From NCBI RefSeq assembly GCF_903166585.1, contig NZ_CAESCM010000007.1, positions 228,872 to 292,871 of the forward strand: a stretch of DNA of 64,000 nt, in the 5' to 3' direction. This document shows positions 32,386 through 40,689 of the stretch, piece after piece (position 1 is the stretch's first letter; every line of letters starts with the position of its first letter). A program made the position numbers and the translations under genes. The DNA comes from Pedobacter ghigonis (GTDB lineage Bacteria; Bacteroidota; Bacteroidia; Sphingobacteriales; Sphingobacteriaceae). The notes beneath the pieces are model-generated. The model ran no database searches. It had not been told where the DNA came from and saw only the letters and a list, made by a program, of their open reading frames with translations.

Positions 32386-34217
32386 ACCACTCCAAATAAC
32401 TCTCTTCCTTCTCTACTCATTTCATCAATCTTAGCCTCTACCGCCGCATCCTTAATCAACTCAGGTGCGTGGTGAGGCTTTTTGCGTGCATCGATAATCA
32501 GCGAACCTTTACAACCCCAGTGCTTGTTTTCGGTAAAATCGTTAATACCGTAAATATCAACTGCCGGATTACTCCTTGTAAAGGTCACCCAAACCAGGTT
32601 ATCGATGTTTGCCGCAGTAAATGAAGCATCATCTGCCAGTACAATTAAAGGCAAACCTGCCAAATCCTGATCAATTAAAGCCATATTGAGTTGGGCAATT
32701 TCGGCAGCAGTTTTCTCGGCGTTTAAATAAGCCCCGGCTTGCAGTACCAATACGCCCGGCATCGCTATGTGAGGCTGCGAAAATCCATTAGCCAGTTGCA
32801 ATCCCTCTGGAATGCTGCCCCAAAGCTCGCGTTTTACGTTTCCGGCAGCAGCAATAACCACTTTCGAACCGCTATTTAAACCATCTCCACTATAATCGAG
32901 CGTATCGATGGTGGTATTGGTATAAAAATGAATATCGCGGGTGAAATCTATGCGGGCTAAAATATGGCTTAAAAAGCCTTCGATGTGATGTGTATTAAGC
33001 TGTTCATCGTCTTCTTTAGCAGCTATAAACACGTATTTGGCTAAACTCAGCTGGTTTTTACCCAGAATATGGTTCGCAATGGTTAAAATTTCCTGCGGAC
33101 GGCGTTCTTTTAAATAAGGGGTATAACGTTCGCTGCCAATGGCAAACAATAGCGGGTGCACACCTGCAGCATCTACAGCATGTACTTCCTTCAAACCATG
33201 TATTTCCTGGGGAATAGCCGAACCTGTAATCTCGTGTATCAGGGCACCGAAACTGGTATCTTCCTGCGGTGGCCGACCAACAACGGTAAACGACCAGATG
33301 GCATCTTTTTTATGGTACACGTTATGCACTTTCATCAAGGGAAATGGATGCGTTAAACTGTAATAGCCCAAATGATCACCAAATGGTCCCTCCGGCTTAT
33401 TTTCATTCGGATAAACTGTACCCGTAATCACAAAATCGGCATCGGCAGAGATACAGAAACCTTCATCATCATAAAAATAACGGAAGCGCCTGTCGCCCAG
33501 TGCGCCTGCAAAAGTCATTTCCGATAATCCCTCGGGTAATGGCATTACAGCAGCAAGCGGGTGCGATGGCGGACCGCCGACAAAAATACTTACTTTTAAG
33601 GGTTGCCCCAGAGCATTGGCTTTTGATTGGTGCACACCAATCCCCCTGTGAATCTGGTAGTGCAAACCAATTTCCTGATCCTGTATATAATCGTTACCGG
33701 CCAGCTGGATCCGGTACATACCCAAATTGGCATTTAGTACACCCGGCTTGTCAACATCTTCGGTATACACCTGGGGCATGGTAACGAAAGGCCCCCCGTC
33801 CATTGGCCAGTTTACAATTTGCGGTAGTTTGCTAATACTTGTTTTTAAGAATTTACTTTTAGCAGACGGCGTTTTAAGTGGTAGTGCCGATAATGCCGAC
33901 ATGGCAGAACCTGCATACTTAAAAGGATTTTTTAAAGCTTTAATGGGGTCGTTACGTAACGAAACCAATTGCTGTACCTTGGGTAAAGTATCTCTAAAAA
34001 TAAATTTAGACCGTTCGAGCGTCCCGAATAAATTAGAAACTGCCGGAAAAGGACTTCCTTTTACTTTTTCGAAGAGAATAGCCGGTCCCTGATTTTCATA
34101 AACCCGCAAATGGATGGCTGCCATTTCTAAATAAGGATCTACTTCTGCTTTAATTCTGATTAAATGACCATGCTTTTCAAGATCGGAAACACACGCTGCT
34201 AAACTTTTATATGCCAT
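32382..34217 (-). CDS. ubiD: UbiD-family decarboxylase
   Basis: A 611-residue member of the UbiD family, which decarboxylates aromatic or unsaturated acids using prenylated FMN. The ATG at 34217 is preferred to the TTG two codons upstream. Family features include EGPFGDHLGYYSL near residue 280, SFTVVGRPPQEDTSFG near residue 310 and QEIHGLKEVHAVDAAGVHP near residue 335. The length fits the longer UbiD group of Bacteroidota. It probably serves quinone biosynthesis; the substrate is not shown by the sequence. UbiX, which makes the cofactor, is encoded at 58413-58982. Confidence 0.88.
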   Translation of the reverse strand: MAYKSLAACVSDLEKHGHLIRIKAEVDPYLEMAAIHLRVYENQGPAILFEKVKGSPFPAVSNLFGTLERSKFIFRDTLPKVQQLVSLRNDPIKALKNPFKYAGSAMSALSALPLKTPSAKSKFLKTSISKLPQIVNWPMDGGPFVTMPQVYTEDVDKPGVLNANLGMYRIQLAGNDYIQDQEIGLHYQIHRGIGVHQSKANALGQPLKVSIFVGGPPSHPLAAVMPLPEGLSEMTFAGALGDRRFRYFYDDEGFCISADADFVITGTVYPNENKPEGPFGDHLGYYSLTHPFPLMKVHNVYHKKDAIWSFTVVGRPPQEDTSFGALIHEITGSAIPQEIHGLKEVHAVDAAGVHPLLFAIGSERYTPYLKERRPQEILTIANHILGKNQLSLAKYVFIAAKEDDEQLNTHHIEGFLSHILARIDFTRDIHFYTNTTIDTLDYSGDGLNSGSKVVIAAAGNVKRELWGSIPEGLQLANGFSQPHIAMPGVLVLQAGAYLNAEKTAAEIAQLNMALIDQDLAGLPLIVLADDASFTAANIDNLVWVTFTRSNPAVDIYGINDFTENKHWGCKGSLIIDARKKPHHAPELIKDAAVEAKIDEMSREGRELFGVV

Positions 34218-34254
34218 GGCCAAAGATAAATATTTAAGCTTCTATAAAACAAGA

Positions 34255-34303
34255 AAGCCCGTAGATAAACAGATTTTACATATTTCTATTTATCTACAGG
34301 CTT
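34255..34303 (-). terminator. Long hairpin between dps and ubiD
   Basis: AAGCCCGTAGATAAA faces TTTATCTACAGGCTT: 15 bp with one mismatch, around a 19-nt loop. On the minus strand it is followed by a loosely T-rich tract. It may end the dps transcript or lie in the ubiD leader. Confidence 0.5.
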
Positions 34304-34318
34304 AAAGTAGTTGAGCTT

Positions 34319-34524
34319 GAATGAACTAATCAGCTCGCAGTAGGCAGTTTGCAGTTGTCAGTTGGTTTAGGCTTCGCAGCAATGAACTAATCAGCTCGCA
34401 GTTGGCAATTTGCACTTCTCAGTTGGCTTAGGCTTCGCAGCAATTAACTAATCAGCTCGCAGTTAGCAATTTGCAGTTGTCAGTTAGTTTAGGCTATGCA
34501 GCAATGAACTAATGACTAATGAAC
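34319..34524. repeat. 61-bp intergenic tandem repeat, about 3.3 copies
   Basis: Copies begin near 34320, 34381, 34442 and 34503. Each has AACTAATCAGCTCGCAG, then a CAGTTTGCAGTTGTCAGTT-like core and TTTAGGCTTCGCAGC. Copies differ at a few positions. There is no coding frame. It fills most of the 315-bp gap between dps and ubiD. Confidence 0.9.
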
Positions 34525-34532
34525 CAACAACC

Positions 34533-35012
34533 TTACCTTTTACCAGCGAAAGATCTTAACATCCACGTATTTTTCTCTTTAAACTGCATAAATTTGTTCA
34601 CCATATCGTTCGTTCCATCGTCGCCGGCCTTATCCGAAGCTTCCATTACCTCACGTTCAATTTCAATCAGCTTGGCCATATCATCTAAAATAGCCTCAAC
34701 CATATCTAAATCTTTCATACCAATGGTATTTACTTCTTTTATCTGCGATTCTTTAATGTAATCGGCAAAGCGGCTGTGCGGTGGTTTCCCTAAGGTTAGT
34801 ACCCGCTCGGCTATTTCATCAATAGTAAGCTGGGCATTGGTATACAATTCTTCGAACTTAATGTGAAGGGTAAAAAAATTCTGCCCTTTGATGTTCCAGT
34901 GGCATCCCCTTAATTTCTGGTAGTGAATATGGTAATTGGCCAGGTAATCGTTCAAAAGATCTACCACAGGCTTTACTTCTTTTTCATTTAAGCTTATTTC
35001 TTTTGCGTCCAT
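34533..35012 (-). CDS. dps: Dps-family DNA-protecting ferritin-like protein
   Basis: A 159-residue Dps protein of normal length. The ferroxidase signature is complete: HYQKLRGCHWNIKG near residues 30-43, then LHIKFEELY near residue 49 and IDEIAERVLTLG near residue 63. Dps forms a 12-mer that oxidises and stores iron and shields DNA during starvation and oxidative stress. The gene is monocistronic with a 280-bp upstream gap. Confidence 0.95.
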   Translation of the reverse strand: MDAKEISLNEKEVKPVVDLLNDYLANYHIHYQKLRGCHWNIKGQNFFTLHIKFEELYTNAQLTIDEIAERVLTLGKPPHSRFADYIKESQIKEVNTIGMKDLDMVEAILDDMAKLIEIEREVMEASDKAGDDGTNDMVNKFMQFKEKNTWMLRSFAGKR

Positions 35013-35239
35013 TTTTGTTTTGTTTTTACAGTGTATTTACTGCTTAATTAACAACCTGAGCGGATAAAAGTTTTGGACATTAACTGCTTTTGAACAATAC
35101 CTGATTTATAAGTACGTTTTATATTCGACAACATAAAATTAACTGTTTCACAAACATTTGTTAATGAATAGGATATACAGAATACAGTACAAAAGTCATC
35201 TTATTTTTACTTAAAAACGAGTACACGAACTTAAGATGG

Positions 35240-35271
35240 TTGACAATATTTTCGTATAATTGTTCCCTTTG
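35240..35271 (+). promoter_or_regulatory. Possible promoter for the LysM gene
   Basis: TTGAC at 35240-35244 precedes TCCCTTTG at 35264-35271, one base off TAnnTTTG, at 19-bp spacing. The start codon follows 25 bp later. Confidence 0.45.
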
Positions 35272-35295
35272 ACTTAGAAATTTACATAAAAATAA

Positions 35296-36825
35296 ATGCA
35301 TAAAATATATTTATCTGCTGTAGTGTTATTGGCTTTAAATGTGGCGAAGGCCAAAGCCAGTACAGCAAGAGATTCTATCGGTGTAGAAAACAATAAAGGA
35401 AAAAAACTGATCGTTCACCAAACCGTAGCCAAAGACACATATTACTCTATCGGGCGCAGATATAATGTTGCACCTAAAGATATCATGGCTTTTAACGACA
35501 ATAAATACCTCCAGGTAGGGGTAATTATTAAGGTGCCTACTAATATTCCTTTCACTGGTACCTCTACTCCTACAGCCTCCACACAAGATGTGCCCGCAGG
35601 CAATGTAATTGAACATACCATTAAGGCTAAAGAAAACCTGAACATGCTAGCTGAAAAATACGGCACTACCATTAACGAAATCAAAGCTTTAAATAACCTG
35701 AAGGGAAACAATTTAAGCATTGGCCAGGTACTTAAAATCCCTGCAAAAAACGCTTCGCAGGCAGTCGCTGAGGAGCCTGCACAACCGGTAAAAAACAATT
35801 CGCAAAATTCAACAGTAAACAATCAGCCAGCCGATAGCGGAACAATGATTGAGCACGAAGTGAAGCCCAAAGAGTTTTTAGGTAAAATTGCCGAAAAATA
35901 TGGCACCACTGTAGAAGAGGTTAAAAAAGCCAATAATCTATCGGGAAACAACCTCCGTATTGGACAGAAACTTAAAATACCTGCGACTAAAAACATCGAC
36001 GACAATAAAGTAGTTGCTGCAGCGGAAGAAAAACCAGTTCAGGAAAGTAAATCAGCAGATGCTGCCGGAACACATACTGTATTAAGAAACGAAACCATTT
36101 TCACCATTGCAAAGCAATATGGCATAACGGCTTATCAGATCAGAAAACTGAACGATTTGCCAGATAACGCAATCACCATTGGGCAGGTTTTAAAAGTACC
36201 AGGAGGCATTGTTGCTGATGTTCAGGTACCTAAAGAAAAACAAGCCGAAAACACCAGAACCAAAGAAAAAGAAGTACAGGCTCCTAAAGAAGAAAGTTTT
36301 ATCCATACGGTTGCTACCGGAGAAAATATCTTTTCGATTGCCAAAAAATATAACCTTACAGCGTATCAGATCAGAACAGCAAACAAACGGGAAGACAATA
36401 CCCTGAAAGTTGACAAGAAACTGGTAATTCCAAAACCGCCACAACCCAAATCGGTAAACGATGTTTCTAAAGAAGATCAGGAAAACAATCCGGATAGCAC
36501 GATGGTTAAAGACCCAAAACTGCGTCGCGACCCAAGCGTTTACGGTTTAAGCCAGATTGAAGAAAAAGGTACAGCAGTCTGGATTGCTGACCAGGATCTT
36601 GATGGCACAAAAATGCTGGTTTTACACCGAACCGCGCCTGTTGGAAGGGTTATTAAAATTACAAACCCCATGACTAACCGTACCACCTTTGCCAAAGTTG
36701 TTGGTAAATTTACAGAGAACGAATCCACAAAAGATGTTATCATTGTAATGACTAAAGCTGTAGCCGATTCATTAGGCGCTTTAGACAAACGTTTTTTCTG
36801 CAATTTAACCTATAGCGCTCAATGA
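35296..36825 (+). CDS. Multi-LysM cell-wall-binding protein with C-terminal barrel domain
   Basis: A 509-residue exported protein (signal peptide, cleavage near residue 20). Five LysM domains lie at about residues 38-83, 104-150, 184-232, 258-304 and 336-380; each has a YxIxxxYG/N-type core such as AEKYGTTINEIKALNNL. LysM domains bind peptidoglycan. The C-terminal 100 residues (AVWIADQDLDGTKMLVLHR onward) resemble the double-psi barrel of RlpA-like proteins. It is probably a peptidoglycan-associated envelope protein. The stop overlaps the uridine kinase start in ATGA, so the two are coupled. Confidence 0.88.
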   Translation: MHKIYLSAVVLLALNVAKAKASTARDSIGVENNKGKKLIVHQTVAKDTYYSIGRRYNVAPKDIMAFNDNKYLQVGVIIKVPTNIPFTGTSTPTASTQDVPAGNVIEHTIKAKENLNMLAEKYGTTINEIKALNNLKGNNLSIGQVLKIPAKNASQAVAEEPAQPVKNNSQNSTVNNQPADSGTMIEHEVKPKEFLGKIAEKYGTTVEEVKKANNLSGNNLRIGQKLKIPATKNIDDNKVVAAAEEKPVQESKSADAAGTHTVLRNETIFTIAKQYGITAYQIRKLNDLPDNAITIGQVLKVPGGIVADVQVPKEKQAENTRTKEKEVQAPKEESFIHTVATGENIFSIAKKYNLTAYQIRTANKREDNTLKVDKKLVIPKPPQPKSVNDVSKEDQENNPDSTMVKDPKLRRDPSVYGLSQIEEKGTAVWIADQDLDGTKMLVLHRTAPVGRVIKITNPMTNRTTFAKVVGKFTENESTKDVIIVMTKAVADSLGALDKRFFCNLTYSAQ

Positions 36826-37469
36826 GTTTAAACAAAAAACCATTTATAATTGGTATTGCCGGTGGTAGCGGATCTGGCAAAACATTTTTTTTAAATTGTT
36901 TCCTTCATCATTTTAAACAGGATGAAGTAACGCTGGTATCGCAGGATGATTATTACATCCCGGCTGGCGAAATGACCCAGGAAGAGAATAAGCTGTACAA
37001 CTTCGATCTTCCTTCAACCATTGATAGTGAACAGTTTTTAAGAGATATTAAACAGCTTATTAATGGCGAAGTGGTATATAAAAAGGAATACAACTTTAAT
37101 AACCCATTGGCTGTTGTAAAAATCCTGGAAATTAAATCAGCACCGATTATTATTGTTGAGGGGCTGTTTATTCTTCACTTTAAAGAAATTGCAGCACTGT
37201 TAGACCATACTATTTTTGTAGATGCCGACGAAGACATCGCTTTAGACCGCCGCATAAAACGCGACGGATTAGAACGGGGCTACCCGGAAGACGATGTACT
37301 TTACAAATGGCATAACCATGTGGTTCCTGCCTATAAAGAGTACCTGCTGCCCTACCGCAGCCAATGCCATAAGGTAGTGATGAACAATACCAACGAACCC
37401 GACGAAATTATTGCCATAACCGAGGCCATTTCGAACGATTTGAGAAATACTGTTTTTGAGGATAAATAA
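36822..37469 (+). CDS. udk: Uridine kinase
   Basis: A 215-residue P-loop kinase phosphorylating uridine/cytidine in pyrimidine salvage. The Walker A motif is GIAGGSGSGKT (residues 11-21). Family motifs SQDDYY near residue 40, NFDLPSTID near residue 60, IIVEGLFILH near residue 110 and RRIKRDGLERG near residue 145 are present. It overlaps the LysM gene by 4 bp, an unusual partnership that implies co-translation rather than a shared pathway. Confidence 0.93.
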   Translation: MSLNKKPFIIGIAGGSGSGKTFFLNCFLHHFKQDEVTLVSQDDYYIPAGEMTQEENKLYNFDLPSTIDSEQFLRDIKQLINGEVVYKKEYNFNNPLAVVKILEIKSAPIIIVEGLFILHFKEIAALLDHTIFVDADEDIALDRRIKRDGLERGYPEDDVLYKWHNHVVPAYKEYLLPYRSQCHKVVMNNTNEPDEIIAITEAISNDLRNTVFEDK

Positions 37470-37476
37470 TACAGGA

Positions 37477-37527
37477 GAAGTCAGGTTTTATAGCGCAAAT
37501 GGCGTTTAAACTTGACTTCCCTTTTTA
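37477..37527 (+). terminator. Terminator after udk
   Basis: GAAGTCAGGTTT pairs with AAACTTGACTTC (11 of 12), with an inner CGC/GCG pair, then CCCTTTTT. Confidence 0.65.
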
Positions 37528-37592
37528 AGTAAAAATTTAGCTATACCGAGCAGAGTCGAAGTATTTACTAAACAACAATGGTATATTTCTCC

Positions 37593-38252
37593 TTAATCTA
37601 ACCTCATTTCAGGAATTTCTCCTTCTACAACCAATCTACCGGCGGTACTTTGTTGTATAAATTCAATGCTTACGCCCGGTGCCCGCTCCAAAAGTTTAAA
37701 ACCGCCTTCGGGCAAAACATCCAATACCGCCAGCTCTGTTACAATCTTTTTAATACATTTTACGCCTGTTAAAGGCAGCGTGCATTTCGGTAATAATTTA
37801 CTTTCGCCAGCTTTGTTAATGTGCTGCATGGCCACAATGATATTTTTTGCCGAAGCTACCAGATCCATGGCTCCTCCCATGCCTTTCACCATTTTGCCAG
37901 GTATTTTCCAGTTGGCAATATCACCGTTTTCCGATACCTCCATGGCCCCTAGAATGGTCAGGTCTACCTTTTGCGCGCGAATCATCCCAAAGCTCATGGC
38001 CGAGTCGAAAATAGATGAACCTGGCAAAGTGGTAATGGTTTGTTTACCTGCATTGATTAAATCGGCATCTTCTTCCCCTTCAAACGGGAAAGGCCCCATG
38101 CCCAGCAAACCATTTTCGGATTGCAATACCACGTTTATTCCTTTTGGGATATAATTGGCCACCAGTGTGGGAATACCAATCCCAAGGTTAACATAGTAAC
38201 CATCTTTTATTTCTTTAGCAATACGCTGTGCTATCTCTTCTTTTGAAAACAT
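37593..38252 (-). CDS. scoB: 3-oxoacid CoA-transferase, subunit B
   Basis: A 219-residue beta subunit of a succinyl-CoA:3-oxoacid CoA-transferase type enzyme. The catalytic glutamate is E46 in QSENGLLGMG; GIGIPTLV near residue 24 and KGMGGAMDL near residue 123 are typical. With subunit A it moves CoA between succinyl-CoA and acetoacetate or related acids. It follows the A subunit by 102 bp on the same strand. Specificity is inferred from the family. Confidence 0.92.
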   Translation of the reverse strand: MFSKEEIAQRIAKEIKDGYYVNLGIGIPTLVANYIPKGINVVLQSENGLLGMGPFPFEGEEDADLINAGKQTITTLPGSSIFDSAMSFGMIRAQKVDLTILGAMEVSENGDIANWKIPGKMVKGMGGAMDLVASAKNIIVAMQHINKAGESKLLPKCTLPLTGVKCIKKIVTELAVLDVLPEGGFKLLERAPGVSIEFIQQSTAGRLVVEGEIPEMRLD

Positions 38253-38354
38253 AAAATTGTAAATAAATGAATTTTGAATGGTAGAATTATGAATGATTGT
38301 TTGATTGATTGATTGAATAAGTGAATGTTCTAATCTCCTATTCGACTACCAAAT

Positions 38355-39059
38355 TCAGACTTCGGACTTCCTAACCGTTCTTTGTTCAATCCTTTTTTCA
38401 TAATCTTTCCCCTGAAAAATGCGGTGAACATAAATGCCCGGCGTATGGATATAATCGGGATCAAGCTCGCCTGCCTCTACCAGTTCTTCTACTTCGGCAA
38501 TGGTGATTTTACCTGCCATGGCCATTACAGGGTTAAAGTTTCGGCTGGTAGAACGGAATATCAAATTTCCGGCAGTATCGCCTTTCCAGGCTTTCACAAT
38601 GGCAAAATCGGCATCGAAAGCATATTCCATCAGGTAATCTTTGCCGTTAAAATTGCGGATTTCCTTACCTTCGGCTACCTCGGTACCCACGCCCGCTGGC
38701 GTAAAAATTGCAGGCATGCCATATCCGGCCGCTAAACAGCGTGTAGCTAATGTACCCTGCGGAATAAGATCAACCTCCAGTTCGCCACTCAGCAACTGTC
38801 TTTCAAATTCAGCATTTTCGCCTACATAAGATGAAATCATTTTTTTAACCTGGCGTTGTTTCAGCATCAAACCAATACCAAAATCATCAACCCCGGCATT
38901 GTTAGAAATACAAGTCAGTTGCTTCACCTGCTTCTTTACCAAAGCATTTATACAATTTTCAGGAATGCCACAAAGCCCGAAACCACCAAGCATAATGGTT
39001 GCTCCATCTGATATATCACGGATGGCTTCTTCGGCCCCAGATACCACTTTATTTATCAT
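38355..39059 (-). CDS. scoA: 3-oxoacid CoA-transferase, subunit A
   Basis: A 234-residue alpha subunit. The glycine-rich [13 protein letters not shown] near residue 21 and [15 protein letters not shown] near residue 112 are characteristic. It precedes the B subunit, which supplies the catalytic glutamate. The 102-bp spacer between them is AT-rich with TGATTGATTGATTG-like simple sequence. Confidence 0.92.
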   Translation of the reverse strand: MINKVVSGAEEAIRDISDGATIMLGGFGLCGIPENCINALVKKQVKQLTCISNNAGVDDFGIGLMLKQRQVKKMISSYVGENAEFERQLLSGELEVDLIPQGTLATRCLAAGYGMPAIFTPAGVGTEVAEGKEIRNFNGKDYLMEYAFDADFAIVKAWKGDTAGNLIFRSTSRNFNPVMAMAGKITIAEVEELVEAGELDPDYIHTPGIYVHRIFQGKDYEKRIEQRTVRKSEV

Positions 39060-39150
39060 TTTACGAATTATTGGTTAGTGTGGCTAAATTACAAATTGCC
39101 TTCAAAATAGCAGTAATATAATTTTTAATTCGTTGAAGTAAAATTATTGA

Positions 39151-39181
39151 TTGGAATTAATCTAAATAACTATTACCTTTG
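39151..39181 (+). promoter_or_regulatory. Bacteroidota promoter for the small Cys-rich gene
   Basis: TTGG at 39151-39154 and TACCTTTG (TAnnTTTG) at 39174-39181 are 19 bp apart. The ATG at 39189 starts only 7 bp after the -7 box, so the transcript may be nearly leaderless. Confidence 0.65.
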
Positions 39182-39188
39182 TGCTGCA

Positions 39189-39356
39189 ATGATTTACGAG
39201 AGAGAAGATAATATATTCATACTGCCCACCGATCCTGAATTTCAAAAAGGGATGGGCTTTATATTCAGTTGTACTGCCGAGCACAAAAAATGCTGCGAAA
39301 AATTTAAAAAAGGCAAACGCTGTAAAAAATGCCCCGCGAATAAAAAAAAGAAATAA
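39189..39356 (+). CDS. Small Cys/Lys-rich protein
   Basis: A 55-residue protein. The first half reads IFILPTDPEFQKGMGFIFSC; the second is dense in Cys and Lys: CCEKFKKGKRCKKCPANKKKK. Five cysteines in about 20 residues suggest metal binding. The ATG at 39189 is chosen because a TAnnTTTG promoter box ends at 39181, inside any longer reading. The gene meets the convergent dehydrogenase tail to tail with a 2-bp gap. No named family was recognised. Confidence 0.7.
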   Translation: MIYEREDNIFILPTDPEFQKGMGFIFSCTAEHKKCCEKFKKGKRCKKCPANKKKK

Positions 39357-39358
39357 AC

Positions 39359-40465
39359 TTATTTCGCAATTTCAATAATCTTATCGTCGCTTCCGTTACT
39401 GGTGCAAATATAAATTTTCCCTTCCGGTGATTGGGTTACGGCTCTGATCCGTCCGTAAGTATTTACATAAAAATCTTTAGTGTCTGTTATTTTTGTCTGG
39501 CCCACATCCAGTTTAAGCTGCATCAGCTTCGTTCCTTTTAACACGGCCAACAACAAAGAATTTTTAAACTGCGGAATGTAATCCGAATTATAATAAGCCA
39601 GGCCACTTGGTGCAATAGTTGGTGTCCAATTGATTAGCGGCTCCGCTACATTATTGGTTGAGCAGAAAGATTGCTCGCCGGTTTCATTACAAAAACCCTT
39701 TATGTTTGGCCAGCCATAATTCCGCCCTTTTTCAATTATATTAATTTCATCATCCGAATCAGGTCCGTGCTCAGAAGAAAATATTTTGTTCCCTACCTGA
39801 ACCAATCCCTGTGCATTGCGATGCCCGAACGACCATACGGGGTTATTGGGATAAGGGTTATCGGCAGGAATTGATCCATCTAAATTAATCCGCAAAATTT
39901 TACCAGATACAGAGTTTATGTTTTGCGGAGTCGATGTATCAGAGGCATCGCCTGTGCTAATAAACAGCTTTCCACCACTGATCAGCAACCTCGATCCGTT
40001 ATGAATAGATGATGCAGGAATCTGATCGAGCAAAACCAGTGGACTGGCTAAATTGTTTCCCGCATAAGTATACCGAACAACTTTAGCCTTGGAATTAGTT
40101 CCATAGCAATAAACCACATATACATATGGATTACTTGCAAAATCGGGATGTAAGGTCATACCAAGCAAGCCACCTTCGCCAGCTGTACGAACTCCTGAAA
40201 TAGTCAATAATGGTGTGATTTGCCCTGAGGAAAGATTTAACCGACTGATTTTACCAGATTTTTCGGTAAACCAGATGAAATTATCCGGCCCATACACCAT
40301 TTCCCAGGGAAGCTCTAAACCTGAAACAACAACTTTTGTCTTTAATTCAACATCCGGCAGATCGCCAGGATCTTCATTATTATTGTTGTTATTATTGTTG
40401 TCACCATTCTTTTTGCAAGTTGTGGTCAGCAGTACCACAACAAGGCAGATCAGGATTTTTTTCAT
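39359..40465 (-). CDS. PQQ-type sugar dehydrogenase (GSDH family) lipoprotein
   Basis: A 368-residue protein with a lipoprotein signal ending LTTTC (Cys17) and an eight-Asn linker. The beta-propeller domain has LELPWEMVYGPDNFIWF, GEGGLLGMTLHPDF and SWSFGHRNAQGLV-like motifs; EHGPDSDDEINIIEKGRNYGWP is the classic family stretch. Members oxidise aldoses with PQQ, though many Bacteroidota homologues are uncharacterised and PQQ synthesis genes are not in the window. A 14-bp inverted repeat overlaps its start codon. Confidence 0.88.
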   Translation of the reverse strand: MKKILICLVVVLLTTTCKKNGDNNNNNNNNEDPGDLPDVELKTKVVVSGLELPWEMVYGPDNFIWFTEKSGKISRLNLSSGQITPLLTISGVRTAGEGGLLGMTLHPDFASNPYVYVVYCYGTNSKAKVVRYTYAGNNLASPLVLLDQIPASSIHNGSRLLISGGKLFISTGDASDTSTPQNINSVSGKILRINLDGSIPADNPYPNNPVWSFGHRNAQGLVQVGNKIFSSEHGPDSDDEINIIEKGRNYGWPNIKGFCNETGEQSFCSTNNVAEPLINWTPTIAPSGLAYYNSDYIPQFKNSLLLAVLKGTKLMQLKLDVGQTKITDTKDFYVNTYGRIRAVTQSPEGKIYICTSNGSDDKIIEIAK

Positions 40466-40502
40466 CGCCGTAACGTTTTAAAAATAACAACGTTACGGCG
40501 AT
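40464..40502. promoter_or_regulatory. Perfect 14-bp inverted repeat abutting the dehydrogenase start codon
   Basis: ATCGCCGTAACGTT (40464-40477) and AACGTTACGGCGAT (40489-40502) are exact reverse complements around an 11-nt A/T loop. The inner arm runs into the ATG of the dehydrogenase. In RNA it would hide the ribosome entry site; as DNA it could be an operator. Confidence 0.75.
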
Positions 40503-40689
40503 AAAGTTTTATTTTATTTATGCTTGCGCTCGTTTCTTACGAGTGCATAAATGGCTTTACAATTCAATCGTAAAAGGATTAAAATTTTGCTATTAAACAG
40601 ACTCAGGTATAGTGTCGAAGGTAACGTCCAACACCACAATAGATCCCTCTTCCATCCTCCCTCTTCCATTTTCCATCACCCATCCTCTC

